Shown here in pieces: positions 1-7,606 of a DNA stretch of 64,000 nt. The notes under the pieces were generated by a model, which saw only the letters and a program-made list of their open reading frames with translations, was not told where the DNA came from and ran no database searches. The first letter of the stretch is position 1. Each line of letters begins with the position of its first letter. The position numbers and the translations under genes are program-made. The stretch is from Thermohalobaculum sp964475765 (GTDB lineage: Bacteria; Pseudomonadota; Alphaproteobacteria; Rhodobacterales; Rhodobacteraceae), in contig CAYYZH010000003.1 of assembly GCA_964475765.1 (NCBI GenBank), forward strand, positions 8,009 to 72,008. The letters are read 5' to 3'.

Positions 1-2
1 CG

Positions 3-671
3 ATAACCTTTCTGAGCGGGTTGATCCTTGCGGCTGGCTTGATGATGGCCGCTCCTTTGGCGGCGCATGCTGACCACCACAATAGCAGTGCGCGATCAGC
101 CCAGTCAGCCGCGGTTGCGAAGCAGTTGAACAAAGTCGACAAACGCATCGATAACCTGTTGTCGATCCGCAGCCCAATCGAGCGCAAGAGGCAAATAGGG
201 AAATTGCGCTCGTCGCTGTCGAAGCTGGAGAGAAAATCCAGCGCACAGCGCGGACGCCGGGCTCGGGTCAATGACGAGCACATCGATTACCTTCAGGTGC
301 GTCTTGCAGACATCAATCGCACGACGGAGCGCGAGTTCAGCCCAGCCAGGATCACAGACCGGCTGGAGCGCATCGAGGACCGCATCTATGACCTGAGAGA
401 CATTCGCGATCCAGTCAAAAAGCGCAAACGCATCGACAGCCTGCGCGGGAGCCTCAGCCGCTGGAACAAGGTCTCGAAAGCCCAGAACGGGCGCACGGCA
501 CGCTATAACCGTACCTATATCGGCACACTGCGCGATCGTCTAAAGCGGGCGGACCGGCGCAACGACAGGCGCCTGCAAGCGCTACGGGACGGGCAGTATA
601 TCGAAAGACGGAACCGAAACGCTGATGCCAACGGTACCCGCCGCAATGGCTACCAAGGCAGCGAACGGTAG
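3..671 (+). CDS. Exported protein with tandem internal duplication (5' truncated by window edge)
   Basis: The reading frame is open to the left edge of the window, so the true start is probably outside it; the first in-frame start-type codon is TTG at 21. The visible N-terminus is the hydrophobic end of a signal peptide with an Ala-His-Ala cleavage-like site about 17 residues after the TTG, so the protein is probably periplasmic. The mature part is very rich in Arg, Lys, Asp and Glu and predicts as helical. Counting from the TTG, residues 36-98 and 115-177 are two copies of one unit of about 63 residues, each with an Ile-Arg-(Ser/Asp)-Pro turn and a Ser-Leu-Ser core. I do not recognise the family and assign no function. 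Confidence 0.7.
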   Translation: MTFLSGLILAAGLMMAAPLAAHADHHNSSARSAQSAAVAKQLNKVDKRIDNLLSIRSPIERKRQIGKLRSSLSKLERKSSAQRGRRARVNDEHIDYLQVRLADINRTTEREFSPARITDRLERIEDRIYDLRDIRDPVKKRKRIDSLRGSLSRWNKVSKAQNGRTARYNRTYIGTLRDRLKRADRRNDRRLQALRDGQYIERRNRNADANGTRRNGYQGSER

Positions 672-723
672 TCCCGGTTCCCAATGGAAAAGGAGAACCG
701 GTACCCCCCTCCCGGTAATCCTA

Positions 724-755
724 GAGACCCTCTTCGCGCCAGCGAAGGGGGTCTC
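724..755 (+). terminator. Rho-independent-type hairpin after the exported-protein gene
   Basis: Arms at 724-737 and 742-755 form a 14-bp stem with one G-T wobble and a 4-base loop. A short T-run (gccgtttt) follows. A smaller inverted repeat (ccggttc at 674-680, gaaccgg at 695-701) lies just after the stop codon. The stem sits between two convergent genes and could end both transcripts. Confidence 0.75.
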
Positions 756-778
756 GCCGTTTTCGATGAGCACCCTAC

Positions 779-2269
779 TTAGAGGTCGTAAAGCTCGGAA
801 AACTTGGTGTTGAGATAAGCCAACAATGGAGCTTCGGTCGGCACATGCCCGCATACGCCTTCAATGAGCGACACCGGCATGAGGATCGAACCTTTCCTGT
901 GAACTTTCTCACGAAGCCATCTGTTGACGCCTCCAAGCTCCCCCTGCCGGATTTGTGCATCTAGATCGACGAGATCGCGGCGCATCGCTGCCATCAACTC
1001 GCCCGCATAAACATTGCCCAGCGCATAGGTTGGGAAATAGCCAAAGAGTCCCGCCGACCAGTGCACATCCTGCAGCACGCCCAGCCCCGCATGTGGCACC
1101 GACTGCCCGAAATCTGCAAGGAACCGGGTGTTCCAGGCTTCCTCAAGATCTTCCACCGGCAGATCGTCCGAGATCAATGCACGCTCCAACTCAAAACGCA
1201 GCATGATGTGCAGGTTATAGTGGAGCTCATCGGCTTCTGTGCGAATGAATCCAGGCTCGACCCGGTTCACGGACTGATAAAATCCGCGCGCAGAATCAAC
1301 GCCGAAATCTCCGAAGGCCTGCCTCATCCGCGGATAAAGCCAGGAAGTGTAGGCTTCAGACCGGCCGATCTGGTTCTCACAGAGCCGCGACTGGCTTTCG
1401 TGCACCCCCATTGAGACATGCCCACCGGCGGGCTGCCATTCGGTAGCCGGATCGAGACCCTGCTCGTAAAGCGCGTGGCCAGCTTCGTGAATGGTCGAAT
1501 AGACACAGTTGAACGGGTCCGCCTCGTCAACGCGCGTGGTGATGCGGACATCTCCGCGTGTGCCAGAGCAGAAAGGGTGGAGCACGGTGTCGATACGCCC
1601 GGCAGCATGGTCATACCCGAATCCCTCGGCCAACTCATGCACAAGAGAAAGCTGCGCCGCCGCCGGAAACGTACCCGACACCGCAGGCGGAGTATGCGCC
1701 CCACCTACGATCTTCTCCCGCAAATCAGTCAGCCCTTCCCGGAGATGTCCGAACATCGCTGCAAGATCGACCTCGGTTGCGCCAGGTTCGAAATCGTCGA
1801 GCAGTGCGTCGTAGAGCGCTCCATCCGGAGCAGCCTGGCACCGAGCATACTCTCGGGTCAGTCGCAGGATGTTCTCAAGCGTCGGAGCAAAGGCCGGGAA
1901 GTCACGTGCCTTGCGCGCGTCTGCCCATGCGCCATGACCTTCTGACGTCGTGCGGGCCAGTTCCTCGGCGAGGGTCTTTGGCACGCGGCTGATCTTCTCA
2001 TGGGAGCGCCGGGCCTCTCGGACATTGGCGCGCCCCACTGGGTCGAGCGTGTCTACCTCGATCTCGCTCAGCCACTCCGGGATGCGAGGATCGCTCCAGC
2101 GTTCGTGAAGCACAGCCTCGAGCGCACCGGCCTGTTCCGCCCGCGCCTGCGCTCCTCGCGCCGGCATCATTGCTTCCTGATCCCAGGAGAGGAGGTTCGC
2201 CGTCAGCTTGAGCGCGGCGATGCTCTTCAGATGCGAGAGCAGCGCGTCATAGGCGTCTTTCGAGGTCAT
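779..2269 (-). CDS. Carboxypeptidase M32 (Taq-type metallocarboxypeptidase)
   Basis: This 496-residue protein has the usual length and full motif set of M32 zinc carboxypeptidases, which remove C-terminal residues from peptides in the cytoplasm. Visible motifs are HPF at 231-233, the DxRxT box at 240-244, the zinc-binding HEAGH at 261-265, the HES box at 290-292, IRTEAD at 342-347 and GVLQDVHW at 397-404. No signal peptide is present. The ATG at 2269 lies 21 bp downstream of the creatininase-family gene on the same strand, so the two probably form an operon in which this gene is second. A role in recycling peptides or amide compounds is an inference from that pairing. Confidence 0.93.
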   Translation of the reverse strand: MTSKDAYDALLSHLKSIAALKLTANLLSWDQEAMMPARGAQARAEQAGALEAVLHERWSDPRIPEWLSEIEVDTLDPVGRANVREARRSHEKISRVPKTLAEELARTTSEGHGAWADARKARDFPAFAPTLENILRLTREYARCQAAPDGALYDALLDDFEPGATEVDLAAMFGHLREGLTDLREKIVGGAHTPPAVSGTFPAAAQLSLVHELAEGFGYDHAAGRIDTVLHPFCSGTRGDVRITTRVDEADPFNCVYSTIHEAGHALYEQGLDPATEWQPAGGHVSMGVHESQSRLCENQIGRSEAYTSWLYPRMRQAFGDFGVDSARGFYQSVNRVEPGFIRTEADELHYNLHIMLRFELERALISDDLPVEDLEEAWNTRFLADFGQSVPHAGLGVLQDVHWSAGLFGYFPTYALGNVYAGELMAAMRRDLVDLDAQIRQGELGGVNRWLREKVHRKGSILMPVSLIEGVCGHVPTEAPLLAYLNTKFSELYDL

Positions 2270-2290
2270 GGGCAGCCTCCCCAGACATGC

Positions 2291-3103
2291 TCAGCGGTCA
2301 CGGAAAGCCACTCCGCCGATCCCGTCTCCGCGCTTGTCGCCGGGTGGCGCCCAAGTCTCGGGGTCAGTGATGAGAGCCGCAAGCGCCTCAGCAGCAGCCT
2401 CGGTGATCTTTTCGCCCTTGTCGGCATTTGCATTGGTTGGAATGCCAGAGACCCCGTTCCCGGTAAGGTGTGTGAAGGGCCGCCAGCGATAGGATGCACG
2501 GCCTGCCTTCAGGAAGCCAACTCCCCTGTCTGTCGCAAGCGCGCCGAGATCAGTATCATCAACGAGGTCCGGCTCCAGCGCCATCATCATCGAGGTCTCC
2601 GCCTCGCACGCATGTTGCATCCCGTCCTGATCGTCCAGCAATGCGCCGAGACTGTCACCCATCTCCATGGGATAGGTCGTCGCCACCAGATTGACCGGCA
2701 TCTCGGGGGCCAGCTCGTCGCAGATCTGGTTCATCGCGACGATGTTTCCGCCATGGGAGTTCGAAATCAGGATGTCACGAAACCCGTGCCGTGTGATTGC
2801 GGTGATCAGATCGCGGATCACCGCGCGGAACGTCGCATGACTGAGAATCAGTGTTCCCCCGAACGGCATGTGATGCTCGGAGAGGCCGGACCAGACCACC
2901 GGTGTGACCACGGTCGGGCGGGACGTAAAAGCCTTGCGGGCGGCGCGGATCGCGACCTCGTGGCCTAGCCGGGTGTCGGTCATGACCGGCAGGTGCGGGC
3001 CGTGCTGCTCGATAGAGGCGATGGGCAGGATGACCACGGCGTTCTGTGCGGCGAGCGCACGTAAATCCTGTGCCTTGAGCCGGGCCCATTCGACTTCGCT
3101 CAT
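2291..3103 (-). CDS. Creatininase-family amidohydrolase
   Basis: A 270-residue cytoplasmic protein of the creatininase / formamide-hydrolase superfamily, whose members are metal-dependent and cleave cyclic or linear amide bonds. The family metal motif is visible as SIEQHG at about residues 30-35 with D43 shortly after, and a second metal/active-site segment is SNSHGGN in the middle of the chain. I chose the ATG at 3103 because an AAGGAG sequence sits 6 bases upstream; an earlier in-frame start at 3136 would put that ribosome site inside the gene. It is first in a two-gene operon with the M32 carboxypeptidase. The substrate (creatinine, another amide or a cofactor precursor) cannot be told from sequence. 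Confidence 0.85.
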   Translation of the reverse strand: MSEVEWARLKAQDLRALAAQNAVVILPIASIEQHGPHLPVMTDTRLGHEVAIRAARKAFTSRPTVVTPVVWSGLSEHHMPFGGTLILSHATFRAVIRDLITAITRHGFRDILISNSHGGNIVAMNQICDELAPEMPVNLVATTYPMEMGDSLGALLDDQDGMQHACEAETSMMMALEPDLVDDTDLGALATDRGVGFLKAGRASYRWRPFTHLTGNGVSGIPTNANADKGEKITEAAAEALAALITDPETWAPPGDKRGDGIGGVAFRDR

Positions 3104-3206
3104 CTGATGCTCCTTCGGGGGTGAGACGGAGACCACAGGGTGTCACCGTCCACCTCTCCGATGCAAGGGGCAAACCCGCTTGGAGCCGGACCGGCTTGCG
3201 TGAGGC

Positions 3207-3428
3207 TCAGAACATGTTGAAGGGGCGGTGCGCCAGGCGCGACAGGCGAAACGCTTCTTCCCGCGGGTTGGCGAGATCGGTCTTTGACAGCACGGAATGA
3301 ACGTCTGCGCGGCTGAGTCCGATGTCCGCGAGGGTGCGGTCGTCCTTGTCGAGGATCCTGCGCAGCGCGCGACGCTCCTGCCAGTGAGCAAACCGGGCCT
3401 GAAGGGCGGCGATCAGAAGGGTCAGCAT
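3207..3428 (-). CDS. DUF1127 small protein
   Basis: This 73-residue basic protein has an N-terminal hydrophobic helix followed by the DUF1127 pattern: a Trp-containing helix, then Leu-Arg-Arg-Ile-Leu and the conserved stretch LADIGLSRADV. DUF1127 proteins are abundant in Rhodobacterales and include small regulators, some linked to RNA or phosphate metabolism; no specific role is claimed here. The ATG at 3428 is preferred over an upstream in-frame start because AAGGAGAAGA lies just before it. The gene is divergent from a LysR regulator and shares with it an intergenic region holding a large inverted repeat, so LysR control is plausible. Confidence 0.8.
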   Translation of the reverse strand: MLTLLIAALQARFAHWQERRALRRILDKDDRTLADIGLSRADVHSVLSKTDLANPREEAFRLSRLAHRPFNMF

Positions 3429-3495
3429 GGTCTCTTCTCCTTTTGAACTCGGCATCATTGCCGTCTCTGGCGAGCAATATGGGCAGCACCCATGA

Positions 3496-3541
3496 TTCAG
3501 TAAAACTAAAAGAATTGACATGATCTTTCAGTTTTGCTGAA
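3496..3541. promoter_or_regulatory. Inverted repeat between DUF1127 and LysR genes, with a consensus -10
   Basis: The arms ttcagtaaaactaaaaga (3496-3513) and tctttcagttttgctgaa (3524-3541) are complementary except at two positions, around a 10-base spacer. A perfect TATAAT lies on the minus strand at 3547-3542 beside the right arm, oriented toward the DUF1127 gene. The right arm ends 8 bases before the LysR ATG. The likely role is an operator for the LysR protein that controls both genes. Confidence 0.6.
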
Positions 3542-3549
3542 ATTATAAC

Positions 3550-4452
3550 ATGAACAAGATCGTCACCGAACCCTCCGCCGCCGCGAGTCTCGACCTTGAT
3601 GTCCTGCGCTCGGTTGTTGCCATCGCCGAAGCAGGCTCCATCTCGGCCGCTGCCCAGCGGATTGGGCGCACGCCCGCCGCCGTCTCTATGCAGATAAAGA
3701 AACTGGAGGAGACGCTTGGGCGCAGCCTCTTTGAGCGCATGCGTCAGGGCATGCGTCTGTCCGCAGAGGGCGAGCGCCTGCTGCCCTATGCCAACCGCAT
3801 GGTCGACCTGAACCGCGAGGCGCTGGATGCCTTCCGCGCGCCTGAACTAACGGGGACGGTCAATGTCGGCATGATCGACAGTATCGGTGCGCTGCGCATG
3901 GCACGGATCTTCGCGGCATTTGCCCGCTCGCACCCGAACGTGACGGTCAACGCCTCGATCGGATGCTCCTGCGAACTGGCACCGCGCCTTGATCGGGGAG
4001 ATCTGGATTTGACGGTCCTCACCCCTGGCAGCAGCACTGAGGCCCGCGACAGCGACCTGCTCCTGCACGAAGAACCGCTGGTCTGGATCGCAAGCGCCAG
4101 CGGGCGAGCATGGAAGCAGGACCCGGTTCCGCTTTCGGTGGCGAGCGACGGCTGCGCATGGCGGGCCGCAGCAACACAGGCCATCCGGCGCAGCGGCATG
4201 ACACCACGCATCGCTTACATCTCAGACCAAGATGCGGGGCAACTGGCCGCTGCCGAAGCGGATCTGGCGGTTGCCCCGATGCCGAGGAGCTATGTCGGCC
4301 CCGGTCTGATCGAGCTGGGCGCGCGGGAGGGTTTCCCGCCGCTGGGCACCTCGCGGATCGTGCTCAGGGTGAGCGATGTCGCAGGAGATGCTGCGCGGGC
4401 GCTGGCCCGGAGCATCGCGGAGACGTTCGGCAAGACGCTGGAAGACGCCTAA
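3550..4452 (+). CDS. LysR-family transcriptional regulator
   Basis: A 300-residue protein with an N-terminal LysR winged helix-turn-helix at about residues 15-75 (the stretch SISAAAQRIGRTPAAVS is the recognition region) and a C-terminal periplasmic-binding-protein-like effector domain from about residue 90 onward. It is transcribed away from the DUF1127 gene and converges on the molybdenum hydroxylase operon, from which a hairpin separates it. By the usual LysR arrangement its most likely target is the divergent DUF1127 gene and its own promoter. The effector is unknown. Confidence 0.92.
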   Translation: MNKIVTEPSAAASLDLDVLRSVVAIAEAGSISAAAQRIGRTPAAVSMQIKKLEETLGRSLFERMRQGMRLSAEGERLLPYANRMVDLNREALDAFRAPELTGTVNVGMIDSIGALRMARIFAAFARSHPNVTVNASIGCSCELAPRLDRGDLDLTVLTPGSSTEARDSDLLLHEEPLVWIASASGRAWKQDPVPLSVASDGCAWRAAATQAIRRSGMTPRIAYISDQDAGQLAAAEADLAVAPMPRSYVGPGLIELGAREGFPPLGTSRIVLRVSDVAGDAARALARSIAETFGKTLEDA

Positions 4453-4467
4453 GCCCCCCGGACGAGA

Positions 4468-4489
4468 AAGGACCGGCGAACCGGCCCTT
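4468..4489. terminator. Bidirectional hairpin between LysR and molybdenum hydroxylase genes
   Basis: Stem arms are aaggaccgg (4468-4476) and ccggccctt (4481-4489), with one mismatch and the loop cgaa. It lies between two convergent genes, 16 bases after the LysR stop and 36 bases from the hydroxylase stop. The T-richness on either side is moderate. Confidence 0.6.
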
Positions 4490-4524
4490 CACTCACTGTC
4501 TGTTTGTTGCGGTCCCTGCGTTCG

Positions 4525-6849
4525 TCAGACCGTGTCACCGAACGGCATATCCCGGAACCGCCTTCCGGTGGCGTGGAAGATAGCATTCCCGATAGCAGGC
4601 GCAATCGGCGCCACCCCTGGCTCCCCACACCCGGCCGCATGCACCGAGAACGGGCGCTCGACGATGTGTACGTTTACCTTCTCCGGGAAGTTGTCCGAGC
4701 GCACCATCTGGTAGGTGTCGTAGTTCGCCTCCTGCGGTGCCCCATCCTCGAAGGTGATCGCCGAGTAGAGCGCCGCCGTCATCCCCATGACCGCCGCACC
4801 CTGCATCTGGCTCTCGACCCGCTCGGGCATGGCCACAAAGCCCGCATCGACGGCAATGTCGATTTGGGGCACGCGGATGAGCCCATCGACTATCTTCACC
4901 CGTGCGGCTGCCGCGACATAGGTCACGAAACAGCGGTGCGAGGCGAGGCCGATCCCTTCACCCTCGGGCAAAGACTGGCCATAGTCCGCCTTCTCAGCGG
5001 CCATGCGGAGGACGTTCTTCTGTCGTCCGACCTCCATCGGGTACTCTTCATAGACCTCGCCGTAGTCCCAGAAGTCGTCAGGATAGTTCTCGGCCTTGAT
5101 GTCGATGGTGCGATCCTCGCCCATGACCTCGAGCATGTACTCCAGCTCATCCCGGCCAAGCTCGGCAGCGACATCCGACAGGAACGTCTGCTGTGCCCAT
5201 GCCCGCGGGATGTTCGAGACCGCGCGGAACCAGCCGATGCGGGTGTGCGCCATCGCCTTGCCGTTCTCGATCGAGACATTCGGGACCTGGAAGGGGTTAT
5301 CCAGATGGCCCATGCCGCTTTCGATGAAGAACTGCTGACCGCTGTCGGGCGCGAATGTCGACAGGATCGAGGGCGCCACCGAATTGTGACGGAAGCCTTG
5401 CCATTTGCCATTCTCGTCAGTGCCGATCTCCAGTTCTTCGACCGAGGTCGTGTGGTAGAAGCTGTTCTGGATGTCGTCCTCACGGGTCCACTGGACCTTG
5501 ACGGGTTTGCCGACTTTCTGGCTCAGTAGTGCTGCCTCGATGGCAAAGTCGCCCTGCGACTTGCGGCCAAACCCGCCGCCGAGCAGCGTCACATGGGTCG
5601 TGACATCGGCCTCGTCCATGCTAAGCGCTGCAGCAATGTCCTGACGCGCCCCATAAGGCGATTGCAGCGGGGCATAGACTTCAGCCTTGCCGTCCTTCAC
5701 ATGGGCCACAGCAACAGGCGGCTCCATCATGGCATGCGCCATGTGAGCCTGACTGTACTGATGTTTGAAGGTCTTGGCCGCCCCATCGATCGCTGCACGG
5801 GCATCTCCGACCGCCCGGAAGACCTTGCCCGGCTTGGCCGCTGTATCGCGCATCTCGGCAGTGAAGGCTTCGGAGTTGTAGCCTGAATGGCGGCTGGTGC
5901 CCCATTCAATTTCAAGCGCATCACGCCCCTTGATCGCGGCATCCGTGTTGGTCGCGATCACGGCAATGCCACCCTTCTGGGCGAACTTCGCGGGGAAGTC
6001 GGTGACCGGCAGGTCATGGATCTCGAGCACACCGGGCACGTCACGGGCCGCGCTGTCGTCGACGCTGACCGGGCTCGCACCATGCACCGGCGGGCGGGCA
6101 ACGGCCGCAAAGACCATACCCGGCAGCGTGACATCCGCCCCGTAGATCGCTTTGCCCGTCGTGATGTCGTGCAGATCGTAGATGCCGATCGCACGCTTGC
6201 CGATATACCGGAACTCGCTTTCATCCTTGAAACTCAGCGCCTCAAACTCGGGCACGGGCACCTGCATCGCCGCTTCTGCGAGGTCACCGAACCCGAAGGT
6301 CTGTCCGCCTGCCATCACCTTGTGCACGCCAACTCTGGCGTCCTTGGGATCGACGCCGGCCTTGTCGGCAGCCGCCTTGGCCAGCATGTGACGCACGGAG
6401 GCCCCCATCTGGCGCATGGACTGGATGTGGTGCCGCACAGAGCGCGACCCATCAGTGTCCTGATTGCCGTATTTCGGCTCGTCTCCCGGCGCCTGCACGA
6501 TCTTCACGCGCGCCCAATCCGCACCCATCTCGTCGGCAAGGATCATCGGGAGCGAGGTCCTCGAGCCAGTGCCCATCTCCGAGCGATGTGCAGTCAGCGT
6601 CACCGTGCCATCGGCGTCAATCGCCACGAAGAGGTGCGGGTCATAGCGCAGGCCATGGGGCATGGCATCGCCGCCGGTCTTGTAGCGCGCGAATGCGCTG
6701 GCATCACTGGAGAAGGCAGCGACCGCAAAGCCGGCCGTCGAGCCTTGCAGGAAGCCCCTGCGCGAGACATGGACCAGCGACAGTCTCTCGGCAACCTTGG
6801 CAGCGGCCCCGGTTGCGGTCATCGCGGCATGTTCAATGAAATGTCCCAT
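4525..6849 (-). CDS. Xanthine dehydrogenase-family molybdopterin-binding subunit, Tat-exported (IorB/aldehyde oxidase type)
   Basis: A 774-residue large subunit of a molybdenum hydroxylase, which inserts water-derived oxygen into aldehydes or N-heterocycles. Near the N-terminus the twin-arginine motif SRRGFLQG followed by a hydrophobic stretch marks export of the folded, cofactor-loaded enzyme to the periplasm. Internally there is a glycine-rich cofactor-binding segment (LLGGGFGRKS), and near the C-terminus GCGEPGVAP contains the family's catalytic Glu. Length and layout match isoquinoline 1-oxidoreductase beta-like proteins. It is preceded by the small 2Fe-2S subunit with a 3-bp gap, so the two are co-translated. 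Such periplasmic enzymes usually have a cytochrome c partner, and none lies next to this pair. The substrate is not determinable here. Confidence 0.88.
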   Translation of the reverse strand: MGHFIEHAAMTATGAAAKVAERLSLVHVSRRGFLQGSTAGFAVAAFSSDASAFARYKTGGDAMPHGLRYDPHLFVAIDADGTVTLTAHRSEMGTGSRTSLPMILADEMGADWARVKIVQAPGDEPKYGNQDTDGSRSVRHHIQSMRQMGASVRHMLAKAAADKAGVDPKDARVGVHKVMAGGQTFGFGDLAEAAMQVPVPEFEALSFKDESEFRYIGKRAIGIYDLHDITTGKAIYGADVTLPGMVFAAVARPPVHGASPVSVDDSAARDVPGVLEIHDLPVTDFPAKFAQKGGIAVIATNTDAAIKGRDALEIEWGTSRHSGYNSEAFTAEMRDTAAKPGKVFRAVGDARAAIDGAAKTFKHQYSQAHMAHAMMEPPVAVAHVKDGKAEVYAPLQSPYGARQDIAAALSMDEADVTTHVTLLGGGFGRKSQGDFAIEAALLSQKVGKPVKVQWTREDDIQNSFYHTTSVEELEIGTDENGKWQGFRHNSVAPSILSTFAPDSGQQFFIESGMGHLDNPFQVPNVSIENGKAMAHTRIGWFRAVSNIPRAWAQQTFLSDVAAELGRDELEYMLEVMGEDRTIDIKAENYPDDFWDYGEVYEEYPMEVGRQKNVLRMAAEKADYGQSLPEGEGIGLASHRCFVTYVAAAARVKIVDGLIRVPQIDIAVDAGFVAMPERVESQMQGAAVMGMTAALYSAITFEDGAPQEANYDTYQMVRSDNFPEKVNVHIVERPFSVHAAGCGEPGVAPIAPAIGNAIFHATGRRFRDMPFGDTV

Positions 6850-6852
6850 CGA

Positions 6853-7305
6853 TCAGCTCCCCGTCGCTGCCTGTCGAACAGCGGCCACGATACGCTCGTA
6901 GCAACCGCAACGGCAGATATTGCCAGCCATCCCGTCCAGAATTTCCTGATCGGTCGGGTTCGGTTTCTCCGCAAGGATACTCGCCGCCTGCATGATCTGG
7001 CCCGCCTGACAGAAGCCGCATTGCGGAACATGCAGGTCGCGCCACGCTTGTTGCACCGGGTGATCGCCATCGGACGAGAGGCCTTCGATTGTTGTGACGG
7101 ACCTGCCGGCGACCTCGCCCACCGTCATCTGGCACGAACGCATCGCGACCCCGTCGACATGCACGGTACAGGCCCCGCAGAGCCCGGCCCCGCATCCGTA
7201 TTTCGTGCCGGTCAGACCGGCCATGTCCCGGATCGCCCACAAGAGCGACAAGTCATCCGGACCGTCGAGGGTCCGCGACTCGCCATTGATATCTACGGTT
7301 GCCAT
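6853..7305 (-). CDS. (2Fe-2S)-binding small subunit of molybdenum hydroxylase
   Basis: A 150-residue protein with the two-domain layout of molybdenum hydroxylase iron-sulfur subunits. The plant-ferredoxin-like cluster uses Cys38, Cys43, Cys46 and Cys58, and the helical domain cluster uses Cys96, Cys99, Cys131 and Cys133. It passes electrons from the molybdenum centre of the adjacent large subunit. It lacks its own signal peptide, which fits export as a passenger with the Tat-targeted large subunit. It is the first gene of a two-gene minus-strand operon starting at the ATG at 7305. Confidence 0.93.
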   Translation of the reverse strand: MATVDINGESRTLDGPDDLSLLWAIRDMAGLTGTKYGCGAGLCGACTVHVDGVAMRSCQMTVGEVAGRSVTTIEGLSSDGDHPVQQAWRDLHVPQCGFCQAGQIMQAASILAEKPNPTDQEILDGMAGNICRCGCYERIVAAVRQAATGS

Positions 7306-7606
7306 TCAACTCTCCCTTGTCTGATGACCGGCATCACAATAGGCGCCGATCTTTTCAGCATTCGGTAAGCTCGCTGCCTGCGCCGCGCCCCGCATCAATC
7401 GTCCTGATCCATCTCCTGTCCTCGAGGCAAAGTTTGCTCGCCACCGGGTCGATGTGGTGGGCAACACCCCTTGCCGACGAGGTGGATCAGGAATGGCGGG
7501 TTCCCGCTCTCGTTGATCGCTCTGGCATCGTAGACAACTTTAACCATATTCGTCACGCCAAAATTCTTCACAAGTTGCAGAGGGTCGCGATGGATGCCGC
7601 TCTGTA
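7306..7606. other. Intergenic stretch of about 300 bp with one weak short ORF
   Basis: Between creD and the 2Fe-2S subunit gene I see no recognisable gene. A minus-strand frame at 7395-7547 could encode 50 residues beginning with Met-Val-Lys-Val-Val-Tyr-Asp, but it has no clear ribosome-binding site and resembles nothing I know. It may be the tail of a decayed gene. The promoter of the molybdenum hydroxylase operon should lie at the low-coordinate end of this gap, upstream of 7305. No terminator hairpin stood out. Confidence 0.3.

Noticed and set aside
2000..2968. Plus-strand open frame of 322 codons opposite the M32 and creatininase genes
   Set aside because: It crosses two real genes on the other strand and encodes no recognisable sequence.
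3515..3549. Sigma-70 promoter for the LysR gene from TTGACA at 3515-3520
   Set aside because: The nearest TATAAC-like hexamer is 23 bases away, too far, and would put transcription start at the ATG itself.
5887..7368. Long plus-strand open frame (about 490 codons) opposite the molybdenum hydroxylase genes
   Set aside because: It is antisense to two clear genes with complete motifs; its product is His/Arg-rich low-complexity without any domain, typical of a GC-rich shadow frame.
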